Origin: JAHFUA01 sp963733935 | GTDB taxonomy: Bacteria; Acidobacteriota; Terriglobia; Terriglobales; Acidobacteriaceae | DNA: 64,000 nucleotides | Assembly: GCA_963733935.1 (NCBI GenBank) | Contig: CAVTEQ010000015.1 | Location: forward strand, 62,001-126,000 | Reading direction: 5' to 3' | Shown here: piece after piece, positions 27,182-39,142 of the stretch | How the letters are laid out: each line of letters opens with the position of its first letter | How positions within the stretch are numbered: the stretch's first letter is position 1 | The notes under the pieces: model-generated | Seen by the model: only the letters and a program-made list of their open reading frames with translations | Told to the model about the DNA's origin: nothing | Databases searched by the model: none | Made by a program: the position numbers and the translations under genes

Positions 27182-28030
27182 CTAGTACTTGTAGAAACCT
27201 CTCCCGGTCTTCTTCCCCAGCCACCCGGCGTCAACCATCTTGATCAGCAGCGGGCAAGGGCGATACTTGGGATCGCCGAGGCCGTCGTGCATCACGCGCA
27301 TGACGTCCAGGCAAACGTCCAGCCCGATGAAGTCGGCGAGAGTGAGCGGGCCCATGGGATGCGCCATGCCCAGCTTGAAGACTTCGTCCACCGCCTCGGC
27401 GGTGGCAACACCCTCCATCACCGCGTACATTGCCTCGTTCAACAACGGCATCAGTACACGGTTGGAGACAAATCCTGGGGAGTCATTCACCTCTACCGGC
27501 GTTTTGTCCAGCTTCTTGGCCAGCTCAAAGACGCTCTGGAAGGTCTCCTGCGAGGTGGCCAGCCCGCGGATCACTTCCACCAGCTTCATCATGGGCACGG
27601 GATTGAAAAAGTGCATGCCGATCACCTGCTGTGGACGCTTGGTGACGGCCCCCAACTTGGTGATGGAGATCGAAGACGTGTTCGACGCCAGGATTACTTC
27701 AGCATGGCAGAGCCGGTCGAGTTCCTGGAAGAGCTCGGCCTTGATCTTGAACTGCTCGGTGGCAGCCTCAACCACAAGGTCGCAGGTAGCCAGTGGGGCG
27801 CGGCCTATGACCGGAGTGATGCGCTGGAGCGTGGCTTCGCGCGCCTCGGCAGTGAGCTTGCCCTTCGCCACCTCGCGCTCCAGGTTCTTGCCGATGGTGC
27901 TCAAGGCGCGCTCGAGGAAAGTCTGCTCCACGTCTACCAGCATCACGCTGTATCCAGCCTTGGCAAAGACGTGGGCGATGCCGTTACCCATAGTGCCGGC
28001 GCCCACGACGCCAACGGTTTTAATTTCCAT
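27182..28030 (-). CDS. hbd: 3-hydroxybutyryl-CoA dehydrogenase
   Basis: An NAD-dependent L-3-hydroxyacyl-CoA dehydrogenase of 282 residues. The Rossmann motif GVVGAGTMGNGIAHVFAKAG is at the N-terminus, and the catalytic His and Glu lie in GMHFFNPVPMMKLVEVIRG. The C-terminal dimerisation domain has DSPGFVSNRVLMPLLNEA and LGMAHPMGPLTLADFIGLD, standard for the family. The ribosome site GGAGG lies seven bases before the ATG. It acts in fatty acid or butanoate metabolism. It has no pathway partners here. Confidence 0.94.
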   Translation of the reverse strand: MEIKTVGVVGAGTMGNGIAHVFAKAGYSVMLVDVEQTFLERALSTIGKNLEREVAKGKLTAEAREATLQRITPVIGRAPLATCDLVVEAATEQFKIKAELFQELDRLCHAEVILASNTSSISITKLGAVTKRPQQVIGMHFFNPVPMMKLVEVIRGLATSQETFQSVFELAKKLDKTPVEVNDSPGFVSNRVLMPLLNEAMYAVMEGVATAEAVDEVFKLGMAHPMGPLTLADFIGLDVCLDVMRVMHDGLGDPKYRPCPLLIKMVDAGWLGKKTGRGFYKY

Positions 28031-28117
28031 GATTGCCTCCGAAATTCCAAGAAAAATATGGAATGAAATGAAACGCGTCAGTCTAGCAGAAGGAAAGAGC
28101 CGCCTGCTGCGACCGAG

Positions 28118-28390
28118 TCAGTGAATAGCAAGTCGACTTGAGATCCTCCGCTTAATTCGGCAGGCGACGAATGCGACCAACGACCATTCCACCGCAGACG
28201 TTGTTATGAGCCACGCATTATCGAGCCATATGCCCCAACGAAAGTTCTTGATCGAGAACCCGGGGAGGAGATTGAGCGTGAACGCTCCGAGGGGATTGGT
28301 GAAATATAGAAGACCGAAGGACATGCGGTGGATGACATAGACTATCCACAGCGTACCGCCCAAAGCCGCGATTGCCGCTGCCCGCTTCAT
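28118..28390 (-). CDS. Hypothetical small membrane protein
   Basis: An unrecognised 90-residue protein with a basic start (MKRAAAIAALGG) and three likely membrane segments: ALGGTLWIVYVIH, LLYFTNPLGAFTLNLLPG (partial) and WLITTSAVEWSLVAFVAC. The end is basic (RIKRRISSRLAIH). It is lower in GC than its neighbours and stands alone between the dehydrogenase and the phosphatase. No function is assigned. Confidence 0.45.
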   Translation of the reverse strand: MKRAAAIAALGGTLWIVYVIHRMSFGLLYFTNPLGAFTLNLLPGFSIKNFRWGIWLDNAWLITTSAVEWSLVAFVACRIKRRISSRLAIH

Positions 28391-28463
28391 CTTGGGGTCT
28401 CTGATACGGAAATCCCATTATGACTGACTGGATTTTAAGCGTGGGGGCTTCCGCGAGGGGACT

Positions 28464-29228
28464 TCAATTCATTCTGACCAGCAGACAGGTAATGTTGTCA
28501 TCGCCGCCGGCAGCGCGGGCAGCGGCGACCATGGCTTCGCAGGCCTGCTCCAGGTTGGCGGCCGAGGCGGTGATTTCCAGCAGGCGCGGCTCTTTGACCA
28601 GCTTGGTCAGTCCGTCGGTGGCCAGCAGGAAGGTATCTCCAGGAGAGACCTCAACGTCCTGCACGTCAGGCTCGGCATTTTCCTCCGAGCCGAGAGCGCG
28701 AGTGATGATGTTCTGAATTGAGGAGCGCTCCGCTTCTTCCACGGTCATAAGACCGCGGCGCACGTGCTCCATAACCAGGGAGTGGTCGGTGGTGAGCTGG
28801 CGGATTTTGCCGTCACGCAGCAGGTAGGCGCGGCTGTCGCCGACGTGCGCGATCGACGCCTTGCCGTTACGCGCCAGCAGCGCCACGATGGTCGATCCCA
28901 TGCCCTGCCGTTCCGGGTGCTCCAGAGCCTCATGGAAGATGCGCAGACCGGCGGCCTGCACCGCGCTGGCCAGCGCGTTGGCTTGGGGAGAAATGTCATC
29001 GAAGTTCTCGCCGATCAGCGGGTAATTGCCCTCGGCGGAATAGCGGCGAAAGTACTCCAGGACAGTCTCGACACCCAACTGGCTGGCCACCTCGCCGGCA
29101 GCCTGCCCGCCCATGCCGTCGCACACCACGTAGATGCCCCAGTCGCTGTCGTAGCCGAAGCTATCTTCGTTGTTGCTGCGGACACAGCCGAGGTCCGTGC
29201 GGCCCGCGGCTTGGACTGTTGGACTCAT
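28464..29228 (-). CDS. stp: PP2C-family Ser/Thr phosphatase
   Basis: A metal-dependent protein phosphatase of the bacterial Stp/PrpC type (254 residues) that reverses Ser/Thr kinase action in the cytoplasm. Motifs run in order: RTDLGCVRSNNEDSFG, VVCDGMGGQAAGEVAS (metal Asp and Gly), GSTIVALLA, IAHVGDSRAYLLRDG, LTTDHSLV, DTFLLATDGLTKLV and GGDDNITCLLVR. The ATG at 29228 is chosen. A longer frame exists, but its extra residues are encoded by the heptad repeat upstream. It follows atpC in the same direction. It is a candidate partner for the FHA-type regulator at 13.4 kb, which is inference. Confidence 0.93.
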   Translation of the reverse strand: MSPTVQAAGRTDLGCVRSNNEDSFGYDSDWGIYVVCDGMGGQAAGEVASQLGVETVLEYFRRYSAEGNYPLIGENFDDISPQANALASAVQAAGLRIFHEALEHPERQGMGSTIVALLARNGKASIAHVGDSRAYLLRDGKIRQLTTDHSLVMEHVRRGLMTVEEAERSSIQNIITRALGSEENAEPDVQDVEVSPGDTFLLATDGLTKLVKEPRLLEITASAANLEQACEAMVAAARAAGGDDNITCLLVRMN

Positions 29229-29240
29229 GACTTTGACCGC

Positions 29241-29332
29241 AGGAGAGTGGTAAGTGAAAAGTGATAAGTGGTAAGTGGAAGGTCGTGCCAACTCCCGCTT
29301 ACCACTTACCACTTCCCACTTGTCACTCTCCT
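29241..29332. repeat. Inverted heptad repeats, word NNAAGTG, between atpC and stp
   Basis: The left arm AGGAGAGTG is followed by GTAAGTG, AAAAGTG, ATAAGTG and GTAAGTG. The right arm is its near reverse complement, CTTACCACTTACCACTTCCC and ACTTGTCACTCTCCT. The arms of about 35 bp are separated by about 15 bp and could form a long imperfect hairpin in the mRNA. Confidence 0.85.
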
Positions 29333-29353
29333 CCTAAGCACTGACTCCTCGCT

Positions 29354-29764
29354 CTACGGATGTTTCTTCCCCGCCACATCCAATCGCACCTCGGCACGCT
29401 TCAGAGCGTTCAAAGCGCGGTCGTAATCGGTGTTCGGATCCTGGCCCTTCAGCAGGGTTTCCGCGCGCTGCTTGGCCTCTTGGGCCCGGCTCACATCGAT
29501 TTCTTCCGGACGTTCCGCCGCCTCGGCCAGAATCGTAACCTTATCGGGCAGGACCTCAGCGAACCCCCATGCCACCGACAGATAGTGCGGCTGCCCGCCT
29601 TTACGATAGACGATTTCGCCGACGGAAAGTTCGGTAATCAGCGGGGCGTGTCCGGGGAGTATACCCAGATAGCCCTTCTTGCCGGGGATCTGGACTTCCT
29701 CCGCCGTATCGCTCACCACCTGCTTTTCCGGGGTGACGATCTCGAGTTGGAATGCCTCAGCCAT
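29354..29764 (-). CDS. atpC: ATP synthase epsilon subunit
   Basis: The F1 central-stalk epsilon subunit that couples rotation and can inhibit ATP hydrolysis. The 136 residues begin with FQLEIVTPEKQVVSDTAEEV. The beta-sandwich holds GKKGYLGILPGHAPLITEL, followed by the C-terminal helices (RAQEAKQRAETLL and DRALNALKRAEVRLDVA). It is the last atp gene of the cluster, 54 bases after atpD, with a palindrome in the gap. Confidence 0.95.
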   Translation of the reverse strand: MAEAFQLEIVTPEKQVVSDTAEEVQIPGKKGYLGILPGHAPLITELSVGEIVYRKGGQPHYLSVAWGFAEVLPDKVTILAEAAERPEEIDVSRAQEAKQRAETLLKGQDPNTDYDRALNALKRAEVRLDVAGKKHP

Positions 29765-29774
29765 CTTTCTTAAC

Positions 29775-29813
29775 GGGTGCCCTACCCTTGGCCGCTTTTG
29801 CCAAGGGTGGGGA
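29775..29813. repeat. Palindromic repeat between atpD and atpC
   Basis: GGGTGCCCTACCCTTGGC, a short CGCTTTT-type loop, then GCCAAGGGTGGGG. A single-hairpin member of the GGTGCCCCAC family that fills the atpD-atpC gap. Confidence 0.7.
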
Positions 29814-29818
29814 TTTCC

Positions 29819-31270
<1,452 letters not shown>

Positions 31271-31313
31271 ATGAATTCCGTCCTAAGCCCCAATTTCCCG
31301 GCACTCGACCTGG

Positions 31314-31412
31314 ATTTGTAATTTGCAATTGGTAATTCGTAATTTGCCTCGCTTCGGCGCTGGCAAGGAACCGCGCGGAAATTACCAAATTACAAATTAC
31401 CAATTACAAATC
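31314..31412. repeat. Inverted heptad repeats, word GTAATTT, between atpG and atpD
   Basis: The left arm reads GTAATTT, GCAATTG, GTAATTC, GTAATTT, GCC (31318 on). The right arm, GGAAATTACCAAATTACA and AATTACCAATTACAAATC, is close to its reverse complement, with a GC-rich spacer of about 28 bp between. This A/T-rich word differs from the other loci but keeps the 7-bp period. Confidence 0.85.
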
Positions 31413-31417
31413 TGCCC

Positions 31418-32464
<1,047 letters not shown>

Positions 32465-32469
32465 TCTTC

Positions 32470-32504
32470 CGAGTCCCGAGTACCGAGTATCGAGTACCGA
32501 GTGC
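32470..32504. repeat. Heptad tandem repeat, word CGAGTAC, between atpA and atpG
   Basis: Five perfect-period units: CGAGTCC, CGAGTAC, CGAGTAT, CGAGTAC, CGAGTGC. They fill the 44-bp atpA-atpG gap and end just before the atpG leader (GGAAGA before the ATG on the minus strand). Confidence 0.88.
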
Positions 32505-32508
32505 CACC

Positions 32509-34050
<1,542 letters not shown>

Positions 34051-34064
34051 AATGAACCAGCCTT

Positions 34065-34146
34065 TAGCTCTTAGCTCTTGGCTCTTGGCTGTTGGCTACG
34101 CTCATCTCCTGTCTGAGCCAAAAGCCGAATGCCAATTAGCCAACAG
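34065..34146. repeat. Inverted heptad repeats, word TGGCTCT, between atpH and atpA
   Basis: The left arm reads TAGCTCT, TAGCTCT, TGGCTCT, TGGCTGT, TGGCTAC. The right arm reads GAGCCAA, AAGCCGA, ATGCCAA, TTAGCCA, ACAGC, which pairs with it imperfectly. Together they fill the 99-bp gap. Confidence 0.82.
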
Positions 34147-34149
34147 CAT

Positions 34150-34687
34150 TCATCCTGCCGCCAACTCCTGCTTCAGCTTCTCCAACTGCCCGCGGATCGA
34201 GCCGTCGTAGATCGTGCTTCCAACCTTCACCACCGCCCCGCCCAGTACCTTGGCGTCAGTTTCATAACGAGCGCGGACTTTCTTGCCGGTGAGTTCGCCG
34301 ACGCGCGCTTCCAGAGCCTTTTTCTCCGCAGCGCTCAGCTCACGCGCGCTGGTGACCTCGGCGTCGGCCATCCCCAGGCGCTCGTTGAGGTCGAGCTCGA
34401 ACTGGCGCGCGATCTCCGGCAACGCCGCTACCCGCCGGTGATCGATCAGCACGGCGATGAAGTTGCGCAGCAGGCGCGAAGCGCCGATGCGGGCGATAAT
34501 CTCATCCAGCACCGCGCGCTTTTGTCGCGCCTCGACCGATGGGTTTTCCCATACCGTGCGCAGCGCCGGCACCGACTCTACGATCTTGACGAACGCCTCG
34601 AGCTCGTCCTCCGCTTTGCGCGGGATCGAGTTTTTTCTCGATCACCACATCGGCGAAGGCACGCGCGTATCGGCTGAAGACGGACAT
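34150..34687 (-). CDS. atpH: ATP synthase delta subunit, frameshifted
   Basis: The peripheral-stalk delta (OSCP) subunit joining b to the F1 head. MSVFSRYARAFADVVIEK is the family start, and RLLRNFIAVLIDHRRVAALPEIARQF and VTSARELSAAEKKALEARVGEL follow in another frame. The break lies at the A6 run (34631-34636 on the plus strand). One fewer base gives EKNSIPRKAEDELEAFVK and exactly 179 codons, a normal length. In an essential gene this points to a homopolymer sequence error. The start is three bases after the atpF stop. Confidence 0.9.
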
Positions 34688-34690
34688 GCG

Positions 34691-35438
34691 TTATTTGCCG
34701 TTCTTTCCTAATTGATCGACGAACGCCCGCACCAGCTCCTGGTCGGTCGTGGCGTTGATCTGGATGCGCTTCTCGGCCAGCGCCACCGCCAACTCGCTCA
34801 CATAAGCGCGCAGCTCGGTTCGTGCCTGGCGGGCCGCGGCAGCAATCTCCTGCTCCGCCGTTTCCACGATCTTGCGCTTGTCTTCCTCGGCGGCGGCGTG
34901 GATACGCGCTGCTTCCTTTTGTGCTTCAGCCTCGGCGGCCGAGGCCATGGCGGCGATCTCGCTATCGATCTTCGCCAGGCGGCTCTCGATGTCGCTCAGC
35001 CGGCGCTGGGCTTCCTCGCTGGCCTTGCGGCTTTCCGCGATCTGTTCCTGGATGCCTTCGGTGCGCGTACGGAACGCGGCTGGCAGCTTCGATTTCAGGA
35101 TCACCGCCAGCAGCACCGCGATGATGGCGAAATTGAGCGCGACGAACACCCAGTAGGCCGCGAAGGGCGACAAGCCGGTGAGGTGCGCCAGCCAGCGCAC
35201 CGTGGCCGAGTGTTTGAACTCTTCCGTCGAATCTTCTCCAGCAGCCTCGCGGGATGCTTCGTCCAGCTCCGCTTCCGGCCCGGTTTCCGCTTCCGTGCCC
35301 TGCGCCGCCTGCTGCGTCTTCTGCTGTTCCGGCTTATGCTTCTGCGGCAGCTGGCTGCTGCTGGCTGCGGGCCGCACCACTGAGAAGTGTGATGAGGAGC
35401 AGTGCCAGCAAAAATCGTGGAGCGCGCCGCAACGTCAT
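34691..35438 (-). CDS. atpF: ATP synthase b subunit with signal-like N-terminus, frameshifted
   Basis: The peripheral-stalk b subunit of Fo. The ATG at 35438 overlaps the stop of the upstream b-type gene (ATGA). It opens MTLRRAPRFLLALLLITLLS, a signal-peptide-like segment ending near ARSQ, then a Gln/Glu-rich linker. After the conserved SPFAAYWVFVALNFAIIAVLLAVI membrane helix comes a long charged coiled coil (about 130-240). The signal part and the rest are in different frames, joining near 35340; one base fewer gives exactly 249 codons. A shorter frame from 35380 lacks the signal. Extended b subunits of this kind are, to my knowledge, a feature of acidobacteria. Confidence 0.85.
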
Positions 35439-35917
35439 GACTGCCGGCCGCCTGCGACCGGAGACTCGGCTGCCAGCGCCGGCTTGAGAATGGTGCGGAT
35501 AATCTGCGTGGCAAGGCCCTCGCTTTCGCTCTGCAGGCCCAACTTGGCCTTCTCTACGTCTTGCGCGAAGGCAGCTCGCTCCGCCTTGACGCGTGCCTGC
35601 GCTGCGGCTCGGGCCTCGGCCGCCGCCTCGGCGCGAGCCTGCATTAATTGCTGGCGGCGCGCCTCCTGCTTCTTGAAGATGGCCAGGCGCGCCTCGCGCA
35701 GGCGCTGCTCGTATTCGGCGGTGCGCGCCTCCGCGGCGGCGATATCCGCCTTGGCCTTCCCTATCGCGCCTTCGGTACGTGCCCGCCGTTCATCCAGCAC
35801 CGCCGCCAGCCGGTTGTGCACAATCAGCTTGTAAGAGAAAAACAGAATGAGGAAAACCACCACCGTGGGGATGGCCGCGAGCAGGAGTTCGCCTAGCTGC
35901 CGAAGAATCTCATCCAT
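35435..35917 (-). CDS. atpF: ATP synthase second b-type subunit
   Basis: A 160-residue b or b-prime subunit and the first gene of the cluster. The membrane helix LLLAAIPTVVVFLILFFSY is near the N-terminus and is followed by VHNRLAAVLDERRARTEGAIGKAKADIAAAEA, a continuous charged coiled coil to the end. It overlaps the next b gene by ATGA, so the two are probably made as a heterodimer for the peripheral stalk. No atpB or atpE lies upstream, so the a and c subunits must be encoded elsewhere. Confidence 0.92.
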   Translation of the reverse strand: MDEILRQLGELLLAAIPTVVVFLILFFSYKLIVHNRLAAVLDERRARTEGAIGKAKADIAAAEARTAEYEQRLREARLAIFKKQEARRQQLMQARAEAAAEARAAAQARVKAERAAFAQDVEKAKLGLQSESEGLATQIIRTILKPALAAESPVAGGRQS

Positions 35918-36321
35918 GGAATCGTTACGATCAGCCCCTGGGTAATCAGAAAGTTTACGATGGCGTCGGACCCATCAAACTACCATCCCCTGTCAGTTTG
36001 TGTCAACGCGGGAGCGGCCGGATTGGCGCGAGTTTTCATGCAGTTAGCGAACATAGGGAGGCATCGCTGTGGTCCCAAGAATGTACCTCTGGCCGGGCCA
36101 GTGCAAAATTGGGACAGCGACCCTCGGCCGACTTGACTTTGCCCGCAGGAGGTTTACGATATAAATACCTCCGATCCGATTCTGGATCGAATGGGCTGGA
36201 GGCCAAGGAAAAGTCACCGCTTCTTGGCAGCCGGCCCATTTGCTTTTGCGGCAGTACTCAGTACGCGGTACTCAGTACTCAGTTTTCGCCGGTGCCTGCC
36301 GCCCGCTTCACCGAATCCTCG
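35918..36321. other. Intergenic stretch upstream of the atp cluster
   Basis: No gene is supported in these 404 bases. They hold the upstream region of the atp cluster, a purine-rich GCAGGAGG segment near 36145 of unknown use, and the heptad repeat at 36252-36282 near the 3' end of hflX. Confidence 0.5.
36252..36282. repeat. Heptad repeat, word CAGTACT
   Basis: CAGTACT, CAGTACG, CGGTACT, CAGTACT, CAG: four units with an exact 7-bp period, close to the 3' end of hflX. Confidence 0.8.
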
Positions 36322-37602
36322 CTACCCACGCACGAACGCTTTCACCTTCCTCAACACCGACTGCGGAACCTGCGCGTCCAGGTCGACGAATCCGTCCCGA
36401 TACTCGCGTGAAAACACGCGCGCGCTGCCTTCAAGCAACGACAACGCCTTCCCTTCCCGCTGCGGCACCCGCAACTTCACGCGGCTGAGGGCATCTTCCT
36501 GCAGCATCCCGTCGATCCGGTCGAGCAAGGTCGAAATCCCGATCCCCTTCGCTGCCGATACATGCACCGTTTTGGCATCGTCCTCGAGCGCGTCCCGGCG
36601 CGCGGCCGGCAGCAAGTCGACCTTGTTCATTACCCGCAACCGCGGCTTGTCCTGCGATTCCAGCTCGCGCAGCACCTTCTCGACCTGCGCATTCTGTTCC
36701 GCCACAACCGGGCTGGTCACATCCGAGACTTCGAGAAGCAGCGCCGCGCGCTGCACTTCTTCCAGCGTCGCGCGGAAGGCGGTCACCAGGGTGTGCGGCA
36801 GGTTGCGGATAAATCCTACGGTGTCGGAGAGCAGGATCTTGCGCCGCGACGGCAACTGTGCGGCGCGGATGGTGGGGTCGAGCGTGGCGAACAGGCGCGG
36901 CGATTCCAGCACGCTGGCCTGCGTGAGCGCATTGAAGAGCGTCGATTTGCCGGCATTGGTGTAGCCGACGAGGGCAACGGTTGCCACCGGCACAGACTCG
37001 CGCCGCTGTCGCTGCTGCGCCCGGGTGCGGCGGACGTTTTCCACCTGCTGCTGGATATAGCGGATACGCCGTGCAATCTTGCGGCGGTCGGTCTCGAGCT
37101 GGGTTTCACCCGGACCGCGCGTGCCGATGGGTCCGCGGCCGCCGCCCGCCGTGCCCGTGATCTGCGACATCGCGATGCCCCGCCCGGTCAGACGCGGCAG
37201 CAAGTATTCCAGTTGCGCCAGCTCCACCTGCAACTGCCCTTCGCGGGTGCGGGCGTGGCGCGCGAAGATGTCCAGGATGAGCTGGGTGCGGTCGATGACC
37301 CGCACCCCGGCCGCGTCTTCGATATTGCGCTGCTGGGACGGCGAGAGATCGTGGTCGAAGATGATGAGCTCGGCGCGCGCGGAGGCCGCCGCCCCGGCAA
37401 TCTCCTCCAGCTTGCCGCGCCCGATCAAGGTTGCGGGATCGGGCTTCGCCCGCGATTGAATGAAGTCTCCGGCCACCTCGGCGCCGGCGCTGGTGGCCAG
37501 CTCGCGCAGCTCCGCCATTGACTCCTGGGCGCTGAACTCCGCACTGGCATCTTCATCGGCGCGAGCCAGGCTGCTCTCCCGCGCCATGCGGGGGACGCTC
37601 AC
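36322..37602 (-). CDS. hflX: GTPase HflX
   Basis: A ribosome-associated GTPase that splits or rescues stalled ribosomes. The N-terminal HflX domain shows TLIGRGKLEEIA, IIFDHDLSPSQQRNIED, RTQLILDIFARHARTREG and GPGETQLETDRR. The G domain has GYTNAGKSTLFNAL (G1), DTVGFIRNLP (G3) and NKVDLL (G4). The frame given starts at a GTG (37602). The same frame reads upstream as ERVFLVGLDYRPKRKPW, a normal HflX opening, back to the hfq stop region, yet it has no ATG, GTG or TTG there. Either a start lies in another frame behind an indel or a rare start is used. It follows hfq, as in many bacteria. Confidence 0.92.
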   Translation of the reverse strand: MSVPRMARESSLARADEDASAEFSAQESMAELRELATSAGAEVAGDFIQSRAKPDPATLIGRGKLEEIAGAAASARAELIIFDHDLSPSQQRNIEDAAGVRVIDRTQLILDIFARHARTREGQLQVELAQLEYLLPRLTGRGIAMSQITGTAGGGRGPIGTRGPGETQLETDRRKIARRIRYIQQQVENVRRTRAQQRQRRESVPVATVALVGYTNAGKSTLFNALTQASVLESPRLFATLDPTIRAAQLPSRRKILLSDTVGFIRNLPHTLVTAFRATLEEVQRAALLLEVSDVTSPVVAEQNAQVEKVLRELESQDKPRLRVMNKVDLLPAARRDALEDDAKTVHVSAAKGIGISTLLDRIDGMLQEDALSRVKLRVPQREGKALSLLEGSARVFSREYRDGFVDLDAQVPQSVLRKVKAFVRG

Positions 37603-37779
37603 CGGATTCGACGCTTTCCAAGGTTTGCGCTTCGGCCGGTAATCGAGGCCAACCAGGAAAACGCGCTCCCTCTCTTCGCGAGAAGCGCCGGAGTCTCCAA
37701 CCGACCGGACTTTGCCGTGGCGTTGTGGCGTAGGTATTTCCCTGCCCTGGGGGCGGCTTGCGCGGGAACCGCCGATCGT

Positions 37780-38091
37780 CTACCCCTCCGTGCCGGACGG
37801 AGTGACCGCAGCGCCGGAGACAACCTGCGGCCCCGCGGCGGCGGGCTTGCTCTCCAGGTGAGCGGATCGTTCCACCGCATGCGCCGGTCGCGGCGTAACC
37901 AGGGTAGAGATGGCGTGCTTGAAAATCAGTTGCTCCTGGTTGTTGGTCTCGAGCACCACGGAATACTTGTCGAAGGAGCGGATGCGTCCCGTGAGCTTCA
38001 CGCCGCTCAGCAGATAGATGGTGATCGCGCTCTTGTCCTTACGGGCATTGTTGAGGAAGGAATCTTGAATGTTCTGTGCCGGCTTATCCAT
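37780..38091 (-). CDS. hfq: RNA chaperone Hfq
   Basis: A hexameric Sm-like protein that pairs small RNAs with mRNAs. The 103 residues hold the Sm1 region QDSFLNNARKDKSAITIYLLSGVKLTGRIRSFD and the Sm2 region YSVVLETNNQEQLIFKHAISTL, ending before an Ala/Pro-rich tail of about 30 residues. In place of the KH motif of Sm2 it keeps FKHAIST, as expected. The ribosome site GGGAGA is near the ATG. It is upstream of hflX and presumably co-transcribed. Confidence 0.95.
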   Translation of the reverse strand: MDKPAQNIQDSFLNNARKDKSAITIYLLSGVKLTGRIRSFDKYSVVLETNNQEQLIFKHAISTLVTPRPAHAVERSAHLESKPAAAGPQVVSGAAVTPSGTEG

Positions 38092-38332
38092 CGCCGATCT
38101 CCCTGGCTGCTAAAAATGTGGCGCCCGTCCAAAAAGAGGGGGACTCGGTTTGCCGCAAGCGTGCTTGGCTTGCAGGGCGGCCGACCGCCGGGCGGGACCC
38201 ACAGGTACGATACGGCTGGACTCATCGTTTTGCAACCCAACAACGGTCCGATTTCGCTGCTCGGCGACCGTCTCCGGTTTGGTTGACAGCCGCCCGACTG
38301 CATGCAACCATCCTCTGGCGTAAGGAGAGAAG

Positions 38333-39076
38333 ATGCTCGTCAGCCTGGCCCTGAACATCCCTTTCCATCCTCCCAGCGACTTCGGCAGCAACTACGAGAT
38401 CATCCTGCGGTGGATCCACTTCGCCGCGGCCATCACCTGGATCGGGCTGCTCTATTTCTTCAATCTCGTCAACATGCCGCTGCAGAAGCAGATTGACGCC
38501 CCCACCAAGGCGAAGGTGAATCCCCCGCTGCTATCGCTGGCGATGTGGTGGTTTCGCTGGGGCGCGGTGGTAACGGTGCTGGCCGGGCTGGCCTTCTGGT
38601 CGCGGATCACAGTTCTGGATGGCCACAATCATGGCTACAACCCCGGCCGCGTCTTCGGCAGCTTCTTCCTGGTGTGGACGCTGGCTTTCGTTCTCGAGCA
38701 AGGCGTGCTCATGGCCGGCAAAGGCCCGCTGAATAAAGGAGCGGTGTTGGCCGTGATTTTTGCGGTGATCCTCTGCGCCGCGGCGGTGATCTTCCTTGAG
38801 TGGAATTCGCAGATTGAGAACAATCGCGTGCTCTCGATTGGGGTGGGCGGAGGGCTGGGCTGGTTCATGATGCTGAATGTGTGGGGCATCGTGTGGCGGG
38901 CCAACAAACGCCTCATCGCCTGGACGCGGGAGACCGCCGCGGCCGGTCCCATGCCCGAGAAGCTCGTCCGCATGATGCGCCAGGCCTTCATCGCGTCGCG
39001 GGCCAACTTCTTCGTTTCTTTTCCCATGCTGTTCTTCATGGGCGCTTCCAGCCACTATCCATTGTTCGGGCGATAA
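38333..39076 (+). CDS. Urate oxidase N-terminal-domain (PuuD-like) membrane protein
   Basis: An integral membrane protein of 247 residues similar to the Urate_ox_N (PuuD) domain without the cytochrome c part. Six or seven membrane segments are visible, the first within ILRWIHFAAAITWIGLLYFFNLVNMPLQKQ, which is the family's conserved opening. FRWGAVVTVLAGLAFW and LNVWGIVWRANKRLIAW follow, with FFVSFPMLFFMGASSHYP at the end. A strong ribosome site (TAAGGAGAG) precedes the ATG. It is divergent from hfq. Whether it has urate hydroxylase activity cannot be said; the His residues of the first helix may bind haem. Confidence 0.8.
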   Translation: MLVSLALNIPFHPPSDFGSNYEIILRWIHFAAAITWIGLLYFFNLVNMPLQKQIDAPTKAKVNPPLLSLAMWWFRWGAVVTVLAGLAFWSRITVLDGHNHGYNPGRVFGSFFLVWTLAFVLEQGVLMAGKGPLNKGAVLAVIFAVILCAAAVIFLEWNSQIENNRVLSIGVGGGLGWFMMLNVWGIVWRANKRLIAWTRETAAAGPMPEKLVRMMRQAFIASRANFFVSFPMLFFMGASSHYPLFGR

Positions 39077-39142
39077 CCGCAAAGTGAAAAACACAAAGGG
39101 GACGCCGGGGACGGAGAGGCCTCGGAGCTGGGATTTCTTTTT

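Noticed and set aside
26256..27224. A 322-codon minus-strand frame over the asparaginase gene
   Set aside because: It is a shadow of asparaginase; composition is Arg/Gly-rich and no signature is present.
29229..29312. An N-terminal extension of the PP2C phosphatase
   Set aside because: The extra residues (TYHLSLFTYH) are encoded by the inverted heptad repeat, not by a conserved domain.
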